NCBI GenBank assembly: GCA_021201815.1
Contig: JAJQEC010000090.1
Coordinates: 116,503 to 180,502 of the forward strand
DNA: 64,000 nt
Source: Candidatus Azobacteroides sp.
GTDB lineage: Bacteria; Bacteroidota; Bacteroidia; Bacteroidales; WRGA01
Direction of reading: 5' to 3'
Shown here: positions 37,839 to 44,740 of the stretch, piece by piece
Layout of the letters: each line of letters opens with the position of its first letter
Numbering within the stretch: the first letter of the stretch is position 1
The notes under the pieces: generated by a model
Told to the model about the DNA's origin: nothing
The model's input: only the letters and a program-made list of their open reading frames with translations
Database searches by the model: none
Translations under genes and position numbers: made by a program

Positions 37839-39730
37839 GTAAAATAGATACACTACACCTGCATAACTTTAAATTCTTTGACGAGCAACCACCCATAAAA
37901 TTAGAAGGAAAACATTGGTTGTTATTTGGTGAAAACGGGAGCGGAAAAAGTTCAATATCCTGGGGACTTTATACCCTGTTAGAAGCATCCATGAAAACCG
38001 CAAATAAAACGGATGCCTATTTTTTGCCACTTACCGCAAGTCCGGAGTCCCTGGTTAATATATACGCACTTCAAATGTCATGTATGATAGCCAAAAAAGC
38101 TCATCACAACTCATTTATTGAAGTAACAACAGACAACCCTTCAAAACAATACAAAATATCTTTGTTAGATACCGCTATTTGTGGGGATAGTACTGCCCAG
38201 GAATCCAGAAAAGCATCAGACTTTATAAACTATCAGGCACTCTTCAAATTTCAGGAGTTCAGAAATAGTGATGAACCCAATCTTTTTGAAGTGTTTAATT
38301 ATTCCGTTTTACCGTATGTTAGTTTCGCCGAATTTACGTTACGAGGCCGAAAACTCTCCAACGCCATGGAACAGTGGAATGCCTACAAAAAAGGTCCCGG
38401 CACTACAACCAATGCAAAAGGGGATATTATTCAAGCATATAAACACAGTGCCGACTACCAGAATTTCCTGAACTTTGAAAAACACTTTATAAGTGAATTT
38501 AATAAACTGATAGATACAATTAATGTAGCAGCTCCGGAAATGATGAAAAAGCTGGGATATGAAATTGAATTTAACCTTAAACTGATATCCCCAACTCATA
38601 AAAAAAGGGATAAAATATTTGAACATACCCCCTATAAAATTGAATTCACCATAACAAAATATAATGGCATGGCTGTACATATCACCCGGCCTCATTCCTT
38701 TTTGAATGAAGCCAAAATGACTGCAGTCGCCATATCCATACGCCTATCCATATTAAAACATCGTATTAGTAAAGCTGCACCGGATGCTTTAAAAGTATTA
38801 GTATTGGATGATACAATGATAAGCCTGGACATGAGTAACAGAGATACCTTCATTACTCTGTTATTGAAAGAATTTACAAATGATTACCAGATATTATTTC
38901 TAACGCATGACAAAAGCCTTTATAAATTTGTCAATCATAAAATTAGTCAATTAGGTAATAAAACAAACTGGTGTATACAGGAGATGTATGTTGGAGAGAA
39001 ACCTACTATTAAACAGGAATATCCTGTACTAATAGATGGAGAGGATGAACCCTATCAAAAAGCCAGGAAGTACTATGAAGCGAAAGATTATACTACCAGC
39101 GCTTTGTATATAAGACAAACACTTGAGAAAATAGTAGCAAAATCGCTTCCTGATGAAGTGAAACGGAGTGTTGAGGATAAATTCCTTAGTCTTGATACTC
39201 TTTGGCAGAAAGCGGCTGAATATCACAAGATTCCTGATAAGTTGAAAACACTGTTCTCTCGGTCAAAATTAATGGTACTTAATCCCTCTGCTCATCATCA
39301 GCGACTTTCACAGCCAATATATAAACGGGAACTTCTGGATGCATTTGAACTTGTTGATGGTTTGGAAAAACTGAATCTACATGTAGAAACTCTATTAATA
39401 GAAAAAGCTAAAAAACTTGTTTTCACACATCCTACTGAAAATTATTCTTTTGAATTTGAGCTTATAGCAGATATGGGGATTGATAAGCAAGGTCAGAAGA
39501 ACGACCCTAAATGTAAAATTCATACATGGCAATATAATAATATTGATTATTATGATTTTAATACCCTGAGTGCGAACCCTTCTAATCCTTATGCTAAAAG
39601 TAAACCACGGTTTTCAAGATTAAAACAAGGACTTTTGAATTTACCACTACAAATTACTGAAGAGTGTTTCTTAGAAAATACAATAATTGAAAATGGAGTC
39701 CTAAAAGATGCATTAATGGATACAGAATAA
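37835..39730 (+). CDS. SMC/RecF-like ABC ATPase of the defence system
   Basis: A 631-residue ATPase. Walker A is GENGSGKSS (residues 32-40). Walker B is VLVLDDTMISLD with Asp325-Asp326, followed by FLTHD as the H-loop. An ABC-signature-like run is LNEAKMTAVAIS. The region between is only about 280 residues, so there is no long coiled coil; it resembles RecF/AAA_15-type ATPases. After about residue 410 comes a separate helical domain (YQKARKYYEAKDYTTSALYIRQTLEKIV ... LNPSAHHQ), which has a HEPN-like feel. Its start overlaps the methylase stop by 4 bases, so the three large genes form one translationally coupled unit. ATPases of this type act as sensors or loaders in several defence systems. 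Confidence 0.88.
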   Translation: MSKIDTLHLHNFKFFDEQPPIKLEGKHWLLFGENGSGKSSISWGLYTLLEASMKTANKTDAYFLPLTASPESLVNIYALQMSCMIAKKAHHNSFIEVTTDNPSKQYKISLLDTAICGDSTAQESRKASDFINYQALFKFQEFRNSDEPNLFEVFNYSVLPYVSFAEFTLRGRKLSNAMEQWNAYKKGPGTTTNAKGDIIQAYKHSADYQNFLNFEKHFISEFNKLIDTINVAAPEMMKKLGYEIEFNLKLISPTHKKRDKIFEHTPYKIEFTITKYNGMAVHITRPHSFLNEAKMTAVAISIRLSILKHRISKAAPDALKVLVLDDTMISLDMSNRDTFITLLLKEFTNDYQILFLTHDKSLYKFVNHKISQLGNKTNWCIQEMYVGEKPTIKQEYPVLIDGEDEPYQKARKYYEAKDYTTSALYIRQTLEKIVAKSLPDEVKRSVEDKFLSLDTLWQKAAEYHKIPDKLKTLFSRSKLMVLNPSAHHQRLSQPIYKRELLDAFELVDGLEKLNLHVETLLIEKAKKLVFTHPTENYSFEFELIADMGIDKQGQKNDPKCKIHTWQYNNIDYYDFNTLSANPSNPYAKSKPRFSRLKQGLLNLPLQITEECFLENTIIENGVLKDALMDTE

Positions 39731-40130
39731 AATAGGGAAGGTTATATACGGATTAGAAAACTTTAAATTGTAATTTCTATTTTGAATAATAATATTTTAT
39801 ACCTTCGCATCAGAGTTTCTGGCAAGCATGTAAGATAAAGTAATTAACAGCAAAAAGAACTGTTGCCAAATCGTTACCTCTTTAAAACTAACTCTTTGTA
39901 ATATCCTGATAGAGAGTTTGAAAATTAATTCTCATATTATTTGATGGAAATTGCCGATTTGTGCGGAATCAATAAAAATCTGACTACTCAGTTGGGCCGG
40001 AATACTACAGCCATGGTTATCTTTTTTGCAAATGATGTTTCTATGGAAAAGACGGAATTGTCTTTGGCAGGAAGTTTTAATTTTTAGTTAGATTTATTTT
40101 CTGGTTTTAGAAAGATGAATCCGTTATAAA
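39731..40130. other. intergenic between the ATPase gene and the MNT-HEPN gene
   Basis: About 400 bases. A 47-codon ORF (39944-40087, MEIADLCGINKNLTTQLGRN...) is the only frame of any length and has no recognisable family or clear signals, so I do not call it. Confidence 0.4.
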
Positions 40131-40182
40131 AAAGAAAGGGAATTCTTTAAGCTATTATTTAAAGAATTCCCTTTCTTTTTTT
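40131..40182. terminator. bidirectional terminator, perfect 20-bp stem
   Basis: AAAGAAAGGGAATTCTTTAA pairs with TTAAAGAATTCCCTTTCTTT, with T-runs on both strands. It separates the plus-strand defence operon from the minus-strand MNT-HEPN gene and can serve both. Confidence 0.85.
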
Positions 40183-40190
40183 GAAATACC

Positions 40191-41084
40191 TTATATCATC
40201 CTTCCGTATTCTTCAATCTTAGCTTCACAAAGCTGTTGAGTAATATCTCTTAATAATTCCACTTTAGGGAAAAGGGCATCAATATCTTCCTTTGTTACTT
40301 TAAAATCAGGATTATATCTCCCATCTACATAAGCCACCTTAATAAGATTAAAAAGTCTTTTTTCTTCTGCGGTATCACGGGGAAAGACCTTGGCTAAATC
40401 CGCAGAATATTTACGTACGGAGGCCGATAATTTTGAAAGGTTATGTTGTTTGTTATTCTTTTGGGTATAAACTAAACGAATGGCATAATAATAATTTTCA
40501 CAGGCTTGATGGAGATTAAAGGCAGCCTTTTTAAAAATATTTTTACTATAATAAAATTCAGCTCCTAATACGAATTCATTACCACTCTGAAATTTCTCCT
40601 CGAAATGATATTCTGCCTTTTTCTTTGTGTCTTCCATATCAGGCTTCCTTCTACGGGCTAACTTAAACTTGCCGCTGTCATATAATACAATACCTTCCTG
40701 TTTTATCTGGGTGTAGAAATACTGCCCGGCTGTTAAGTCTTTGTTCAGCTTCTTAATATCTTCATTTATAAATTGTAAAGGTGGCTGCCTGTCAGCATCT
40801 TTTTCCTTTACACTTCGATAGTAAAGATCTTCCACATGGTCCAAGGCTTTTCCTGCAATTCCGTCTGAAATACCACTTGTTACTACCAGGATATCATAAT
40901 CACTTACAAAGAATTGTACTTTGTTAAATTCTTCCTTCTCGTCATATACTACATAATCATTTCGGGCATAACTTCCGAAAAGGATAATCATTTCAGTTTG
41001 CTTTAACCGTTTCAGGATGTTTTCAACAATGAAATTCAACTCTTTCTGGTTAGAGGGCGGTAGGTATGCGATTGACTTTTTCAT
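40191..41084 (-). CDS. fused MNT nucleotidyltransferase and HEPN-domain protein
   Basis: A 297-residue protein. Residues about 20-110 are a minimal nucleotidyltransferase: ILFGSYARND (Gly37-Ser38, Asp43) and SDYDILVV (Asp62, Asp64). Residues about 160-290 are a HEPN helical domain (KAAFNLHQACENYYYAIRLVY ... KQHNLSKLSA). In two-gene HEPN-MNT toxin-antitoxin systems, the HEPN protein is an RNase and the MNT protein neutralises it by AMPylation. Here both are in one chain. A clean R-x4-6-H RNase motif is not obvious, so the HEPN part may be non-catalytic. It is convergent to the defence operon and transcribed alone. A role as an add-on defence or toxin module is inferred from position. Confidence 0.82.
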   Translation of the reverse strand: MKKSIAYLPPSNQKELNFIVENILKRLKQTEMIILFGSYARNDYVVYDEKEEFNKVQFFVSDYDILVVTSGISDGIAGKALDHVEDLYYRSVKEKDADRQPPLQFINEDIKKLNKDLTAGQYFYTQIKQEGIVLYDSGKFKLARRRKPDMEDTKKKAEYHFEEKFQSGNEFVLGAEFYYSKNIFKKAAFNLHQACENYYYAIRLVYTQKNNKQHNLSKLSASVRKYSADLAKVFPRDTAEEKRLFNLIKVAYVDGRYNPDFKVTKEDIDALFPKVELLRDITQQLCEAKIEEYGRMI

Positions 41085-41168
41085 CGGGAACTATTTATAG
41101 ATACAAAATTAAGCACATAAAGATAGATAAAAAAGAAAAATGGGAATTAACTTTTTGCTATTTAATTG

Positions 41169-41176
41169 TATATTTG
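41169..41176 (+). promoter_or_regulatory. TATATTTG -7 box
   Basis: A TAnnTTTG match about 133 bases before the small gene at 41309; a -33 box at the usual distance is not seen. Confidence 0.4.
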
Positions 41177-41308
41177 TACCACTTCTGTTATTGTTGGATT
41201 TGTCAGTCCATTCAAAGCCAACAAAATAAAAACACAGGTATAACAAGTAATTCATCATTAGTATTTATACCGGCCTGGTTTTTTAATCAGGCTTTAAAAT
41301 GGACGTAT

Positions 41309-41530
41309 ATGGACAATCAGAATATCAATCTTCAACCCCTTATTTCATTTTTAGAAACGGAATGCCATTCTACCAATCTTTCAAAATTGCTGGATGGACT
41401 ATTATACGATTACGTATCGTTGGTTCTGGAATACAGGTTATCGGGCAATGACCTACACAAAAATACCCTGAGCTTTATTTATTACCTGAAAATGCTGAGG
41501 GATTTAACGCCAAAAGGTGAAATAAATTAG
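41309..41530 (+). CDS. small island protein of unknown function (73 aa)
   Basis: I start at the ATG at 41309 (MDNQNINLQPLISFLETECH). The open frame reaches back to 41066, but the extra 81 residues look like translated promoter DNA. The 73-residue product is helical and acidic, with a conserved-looking end (LSFIYYLKMLRDLTPKGEIN). I recall similar short proteins in Bacteroidales mobile elements but cannot name a family. It is followed by another small gene 106 bases later. Confidence 0.55.
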   Translation: MDNQNINLQPLISFLETECHSTNLSKLLDGLLYDYVSLVLEYRLSGNDLHKNTLSFIYYLKMLRDLTPKGEIN

Positions 41531-41636
41531 TTTTTGATAATCTACTTTGCTTCTTTTCTGGATAATAGATCCGGGGAAAAAGATAATATAGTTTTCGATT
41601 AAAATAGTATTCAATAAATAATTAATAGATAAGATC

Positions 41637-42071
41637 ATGAAACTTAAAGATAAAATTATTGAAATAGAACAAAATCAAATTCAAGAGGAAAAAGATGTAT
41701 GGCAAAAGTTATCAGAATATTTTGAGAAAAATTCAATTCATTCACGGTGTATGTCTTTATACCAATTATTGGTTTCCTGTGAACAGACTGATTCCATAAG
41801 AAAATTAATAATAAAGGTGGATAAGGTATTACGTGATTATTATACCCAGGAAGTCATTTGTAACTTAGTCCTATTTTTAGGAATTGCCGAAGACAATATA
41901 AAAAGAAACATTGCTGATGAAAGGATAATAAACGAGATTAGTTCTTCCTTTTCCCAGACTATTTGTTACTGGCAGCTTCAACACATTGAAATTGAAAGAA
42001 GAATAAATAATAGTATAGGAAAAATTGAGGAAGAGGTAGAGCAAACTATTGAAAAAATAAAGAAAAAATGA
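41637..42071 (+). CDS. helical island protein of unknown function (144 aa)
   Basis: A 144-residue, mostly helical protein with charged coiled-coil-like ends (MKLKDKIIEIEQNQIQEEKD ... GKIEEEVEQTIEKIKKK) and a middle part with two Cys. No signal peptide or membrane segment and no recognised domain. It is the last gene before the right end of the island. AT content is high, like the rest of the island cargo. Confidence 0.55.
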   Translation: MKLKDKIIEIEQNQIQEEKDVWQKLSEYFEKNSIHSRCMSLYQLLVSCEQTDSIRKLIIKVDKVLRDYYTQEVICNLVLFLGIAEDNIKRNIADERIINEISSSFSQTICYWQLQHIEIERRINNSIGKIEEEVEQTIEKIKKK

Positions 42072-42150
42072 TTTTAAGAATAGAAACACGATTCAATTAA
42101 GCAACATGCGGATTTGTAAATGGATAAGGAAAGCCTTTGCTTAATTAATA

Positions 42151-42216
42151 CTGGAATTTTATTATATTATTAAGTCATAAAGTGAATACAGTATGAGATA
42201 TATAATAAAATTCCAG
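42151..42216. repeat. perfect 17-bp inverted repeat
   Basis: CTGGAATTTTATTATAT at 42151-42167 and its exact complement at 42200-42216, 32 bases apart. Shares its core with the palindrome at 42311. Confidence 0.75.
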
Positions 42217-42310
42217 TTACATTGTCTTTTATATTGTAATATTAAAAGATGTCCACCTCTCTTTATATCAAAGGATTTTGTTTTGCATATAATAATATTA
42301 TAAAAATTAT

Positions 42311-42340
42311 TTCAATTCCAGTATTAATATTGGAATTGAA
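42311..42340. repeat. 30-bp near-perfect palindrome
   Basis: Arms TTCAATTCCAGTATT and AATATTGGAATTGAA differ from perfect symmetry at a single pair. It could be a dimeric regulator or excision-factor site. Confidence 0.7.
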
Positions 42341-42581
42341 AAGTATTTTTCTTTAAAATTTAATTGGCACTATGTATTTTCATTCATTTTCTTTTATTAT
42401 TTTTGAATCGGAAAATTTTCCACAATCCTTTTAAAATGAAAACTATAAATTAATTATGAATAATATGTTAGTAATAATGATACGTTCTCCAATGTATAAA
42501 TATACAGATTTAATGAATAAATATGCTTATCTATTGAAAATCTTTTGTTGTAAGGGATGCGAGGAAAAATTGAATATTCAA

Positions 42582-42604
42582 TTTTGTGTGCAAAATGTGT
42601 GCAA
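42582..42604 (+). repeat. putative integrase arm-site repeat, right copy
   Basis: Same 23-mer as at 23083-23105 with one mismatch (A for T in the middle). It lies about 50 bases inside the right attachment site, in the same orientation as the left copy. Confidence 0.65.
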
Positions 42605-42606
42605 AT

Positions 42607-42642
42607 AAAAAAAGCAGCTACCGAATTTCTTCTGTAACTGCC
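42607..42642 (-). terminator. terminator supplied by the island to tRNA-Asn
   Basis: On the minus strand GCAGTTAC pairs with GTAGCTGC (one G-U) followed by seven T. The island thus provides a new terminator for the tRNA it completes. Confidence 0.65.
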
Positions 42643-42652
42643 TTATTTCTAA

Positions 42653-42695
42653 GCTCTTCCTCTTGGACTTGAACCAAGAACCCTCTGATTAACAG
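42653..42695 (-). repeat. attR within the intact tRNA-Asn
   Basis: Right copy of the 43-bp repeat; covers the 3' part of tRNA-Asn from the anticodon loop to one base past the discriminator. Confidence 0.9.
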
Positions 42696-42727
42696 TCAGA
42701 TGCTCTAACCAACTGAGCTAAGGAAGA
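42654..42727 (-). tRNA. tRNA-Asn (GTT)
   Basis: A 74-nt cloverleaf: acceptor TCTTCCT/AGGAAGA with discriminator G, D stem GCTC/GAGC, anticodon stem TCTGA/TCAGA with loop CTGTTAA (anticodon GTT), and T arm CTTGG-TTCAAGT-CCAAG. CCA is not encoded. It is the integration target of the island; its 3' part comes from the island's attachment site. Confidence 0.95.
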
Positions 42728-42751
42728 AGGTGGTCAAAAATTTTGACGCGA

Positions 42752-42784
42752 CAAAGATAGATAATTTTTTTAATACGCATCAAT
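42752..42784 (-). promoter_or_regulatory. promoter of tRNA-Asn
   Basis: On the minus strand a TTG (-33 region), 21 bases, then TATCTTTG (-7), ending 25 bases before the tRNA. It belongs to the chromosome, not the island. Confidence 0.6.
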
Positions 42785-42818
42785 ATGGAAAGAAAAAAAT
42801 TATTTTTTCCTTTTATTT

Positions 42819-42850
42819 TTTGCAAACGACTCTCGGATTTTGTATTTTTG
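42819..42850 (+). promoter_or_regulatory. strong promoter TTTG-N20-TATTTTTG with no protein gene behind it
   Basis: TTTG at 42819-42822 and TATTTTTG at 42843-42850 fit the Bacteroides consensus with correct spacing. Transcription would start near 42857. The only matching downstream structure is the hairpin/T-run at 42981-43016. Confidence 0.65.
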
Positions 42851-42856
42851 TATAGG

Positions 42857-43016
42857 GTTCAGGCTTTCTGTAAAATGCATGGTATATACTGAAACAGAGT
42901 TGTTTCACTTATTTTCCGGAAAATATATGCGATCCGGAAAATAAAAACCAGAAAGAGAAAGCGGCTGAAAAAAGAAGCATAAAAGAGAGGAAACAGCCTT
43001 ATTTACCCTCTTTTTT
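42857..43016 (+). ncRNA. candidate small RNA of about 160 nt
   Basis: It is bounded by the promoter at 42819 and a terminator-like hairpin at 42981-43016 (AAAAGAGAGG with CCCTCTTTTTT, ending in six T). Inside lies a perfect 10-bp hairpin TATTTTCCGG/CCGGAAAATA (42910-42919 and 42934-42943). There is no ORF of note. Prediction rests only on these signals. Confidence 0.4.
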
Positions 43017-43084
43017 CAGTTAATAAGAACAGAAAAGTACTTTCCTATTTATGTATCAACCGGATATATTAAATTGTTTTTCTA

Positions 43085-43171
43085 CTGAAAGACAATCGAA
43101 CTTCAACTGAAAAACAATCGGATTACAGATGAGAGACAATCGAACCTGAATTGAAAGACGACCAAGATGGA
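43085..43171 (+). repeat. 22-nt-period repeat block A (four units)
   Basis: Units such as CTGAAAGACAATCGAACTTC start at 43085, 43107, 43129 and 43151. The core GACAATCG recurs every 22 bases (43091, 43113, 43135), and the fourth unit (GACGACC, 43157) is degenerate. Confidence 0.7.
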
Positions 43172-43259
43172 CGGTCATTTTTGCTTATACGAGCGTTCAT
43201 TTTACTTTATATGAGCGGTCAATTTATCTTAACCGGGCGGTCAATTTTATTATTTCTGC
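43172..43259 (+). repeat. 22-nt-period repeat block B (four units)
   Basis: Units beginning CGGTCAATTT or CGTTCATTTT start at 43172, 43194, 43216 and 43238, exactly 22 bases apart, directly after block A. The reverse complement (AAATTGACCG) resembles the block A core. Confidence 0.7.
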
Positions 43260-43603
43260 ATTTCGTTTTCTACTTATGCGCCGGATAACTTCATAACATC
43301 TTTTGTTGCAGATAAATAAGCAATACCCTCAACCAATTCTATATGTACGTATCTATTCTACCGCAACACATTTGCAACCGGTCGTGTCCCGGCACCTTTC
43401 TTTTCCGGGAAAAAACCGAACCGTAAGATTATTCATAATAGAAAAACTATGCCGGGAGATGATAGGTGAACGAAAAAAATGAATCTTCACCGAATCGACC
43501 TAATTCATTAAGTCTCCCAAACCAGGTAAATCCTTGTTCGTTGCAATTAATTGATTTTACCATATTATCCGATAAAGAAGAAAGGAAAGCTTACCTTTTC
43601 CTT
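43260..43603. other. intergenic, no gene seen
   Basis: About 340 bases following the repeat blocks. An open frame at 43466-43660 overlaps the end of the minus-strand gene and has no coding features. Confidence 0.4.
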
Positions 43604-44662
43604 CTAACATATATGCGTCATATATTCCTGAAATTCTTTTGTCAGATCTTTCATGATTAACGAATCAAAACGATCTGAAAATATTGCCTGACCAGGTGTC
43701 AGCGTAATAGTGCATACTAACATTCCTTTCTCATATACAGCAATGGATAGCATGCCAACAACGTTATTAATTACTACCTGGCTAAAGGATTCTTTATTCG
43801 TATATAGTTCATCCATTAATTTCTCCTCATCCTCATCCAGCGTTTTCATCCTGTAATGATCGAGAATGTCAAACAGCAATTTTACATCTCCGGGATTTGC
43901 CCTTGCATCAGAATTGATTTCACTCTCTTCTATTTCAACTGAATCCTCCTCTTTGTAATCTTCTCCATAACAGAGTGTATGAAACCTATCCATTGCGTCC
44001 GAATGATATTCGTCCTCAAATATCTCTTCAAAAAACTCATATACCGAATCGACAGCGGAAGCAGCAAACGGACTCACCCATTTTTCCGAGAACCATTTCG
44101 CGGTCATTTCAATCAGGATGGCCGCTTCATTGTTTTTTTTCAATGCTTCTTTCAGCTCTTCGTAATCAAACGCATCCCTGTACTGTCCCGGTGTAAACCA
44201 ACGTGCGACATATAACATATAGGTTTCCGCACAGAATCCCCAGTTGGAAATGACCGCTAACATATCTTCATTCTGATAATGAATCTCATGCATAAGATCA
44301 GTGGTGGAGATATATCGGGCATATAGCATTACATCCTCTCTGTGGATGAGAGCCAGTTCCCGGGCAAACATACCCCCTGCCTGATAGCTGCTGTGCGACC
44401 AGATGGTATTCTTTTCCCGATTTAACCCGGTTAATGCCTGCACGGTCCTTCACATCAGACCGTGCAGTTCCGGATATTTAATCGCATTGACAGCCAATAC
44501 CCTTTCCCCTACCCTCTCCGGGAATAGTGTGTCATACCAGTGGTAATTATGAAAAGTCCTGTCATTACCGGCGTTCGAAACACGCACTAAGAGATTCTCC
44601 AACGTTGACTTTACATAAGCCAATGGAAGGCTTTCTGTTTTAACAGAGGGTTTTTCATTCAT
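43604..44662 (-). pseudogene. unknown protein interrupted by one in-frame TGA inside a hairpin
   Basis: From ATG at 44662 the frame gives 70 residues (MNEKPSVKTESLPLAYVKST ... KYPELHGLM), then TGA at 44452-44450, then continues in frame as RTVQALTGLNREKNTIWSHS and on for 281 more codons. Without the TGA the product would be 352 residues, acidic, with no signal peptide or recognised domain. The TGA lies in the 10-nt loop of a perfect 10-bp stem (CTGCACGGTC/GACCGTGCAG). This may be a simple nonsense mutation, two separate genes (a GTG at 44443 could start the second) or a recoding site. It lies 78 bases downstream of the ankyrin/propeller gene and is probably in one operon with it. Confidence 0.6.
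44438..44467 (-). repeat. perfect 10-bp hairpin around the in-frame TGA
   Basis: CTGCACGGTC (44458-44467 on the minus strand) and GACCGTGCAG (44438-44447) pair fully; the loop is TGATGTGAAG, which contains the in-frame TGA. No T-run follows, so it is not a normal terminator. Confidence 0.8.
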
Positions 44663-44740
44663 ATTATCAAATCATCTTTATCTCTACTTGTATAACAGAT
44701 CTGTTTTGCACCGACACCTGATATTTCATGCCATGCCCAT

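Larger units (their letters stand above)
42072..42581. other. AT-rich right end of the island with palindromes
   Basis: No gene. It holds a perfect 17-bp inverted repeat (42151-42167 and 42200-42216) and a 30-bp near-palindrome (42311-42340) that share the sequence TTAATACTGGAATT. Confidence 0.5.
22905..42695. mobile_element. integrative mobilizable island in tRNA-Asn carrying a defence operon
   Basis: A 43-bp direct repeat with two mismatches bounds the element at 22905-22947 and 42653-42695. It corresponds to the anticodon-to-3'-end part of tRNA-Asn; the right copy completes an intact tRNA and the left copy is a stump. A tyrosine integrase begins about 210 bases inside the left end, and a 23-bp repeat containing two TGTGCAA boxes occurs near both ends (23083 and 42582). 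Inside are excisionase-like and mobilization genes but no conjugation or type IV secretion genes, so this is a mobilizable island rather than a self-transmissible one. Several mobility genes are broken. Cargo is a helicase-methylase-ATPase operon and a MNT-HEPN protein. Insertion into the tRNA end and an adjacent integrase are established marks of such islands. Confidence 0.9.

Noticed and set aside
43085..43259. CRISPR array
   Set aside because: Period is 22 bases without conserved repeat and unique spacer; no cas genes nearby.
43466..43660. 64-codon ORF on the plus strand
   Set aside because: It overlaps the end of the minus-strand gene and resembles no protein; composition is not coding-like.
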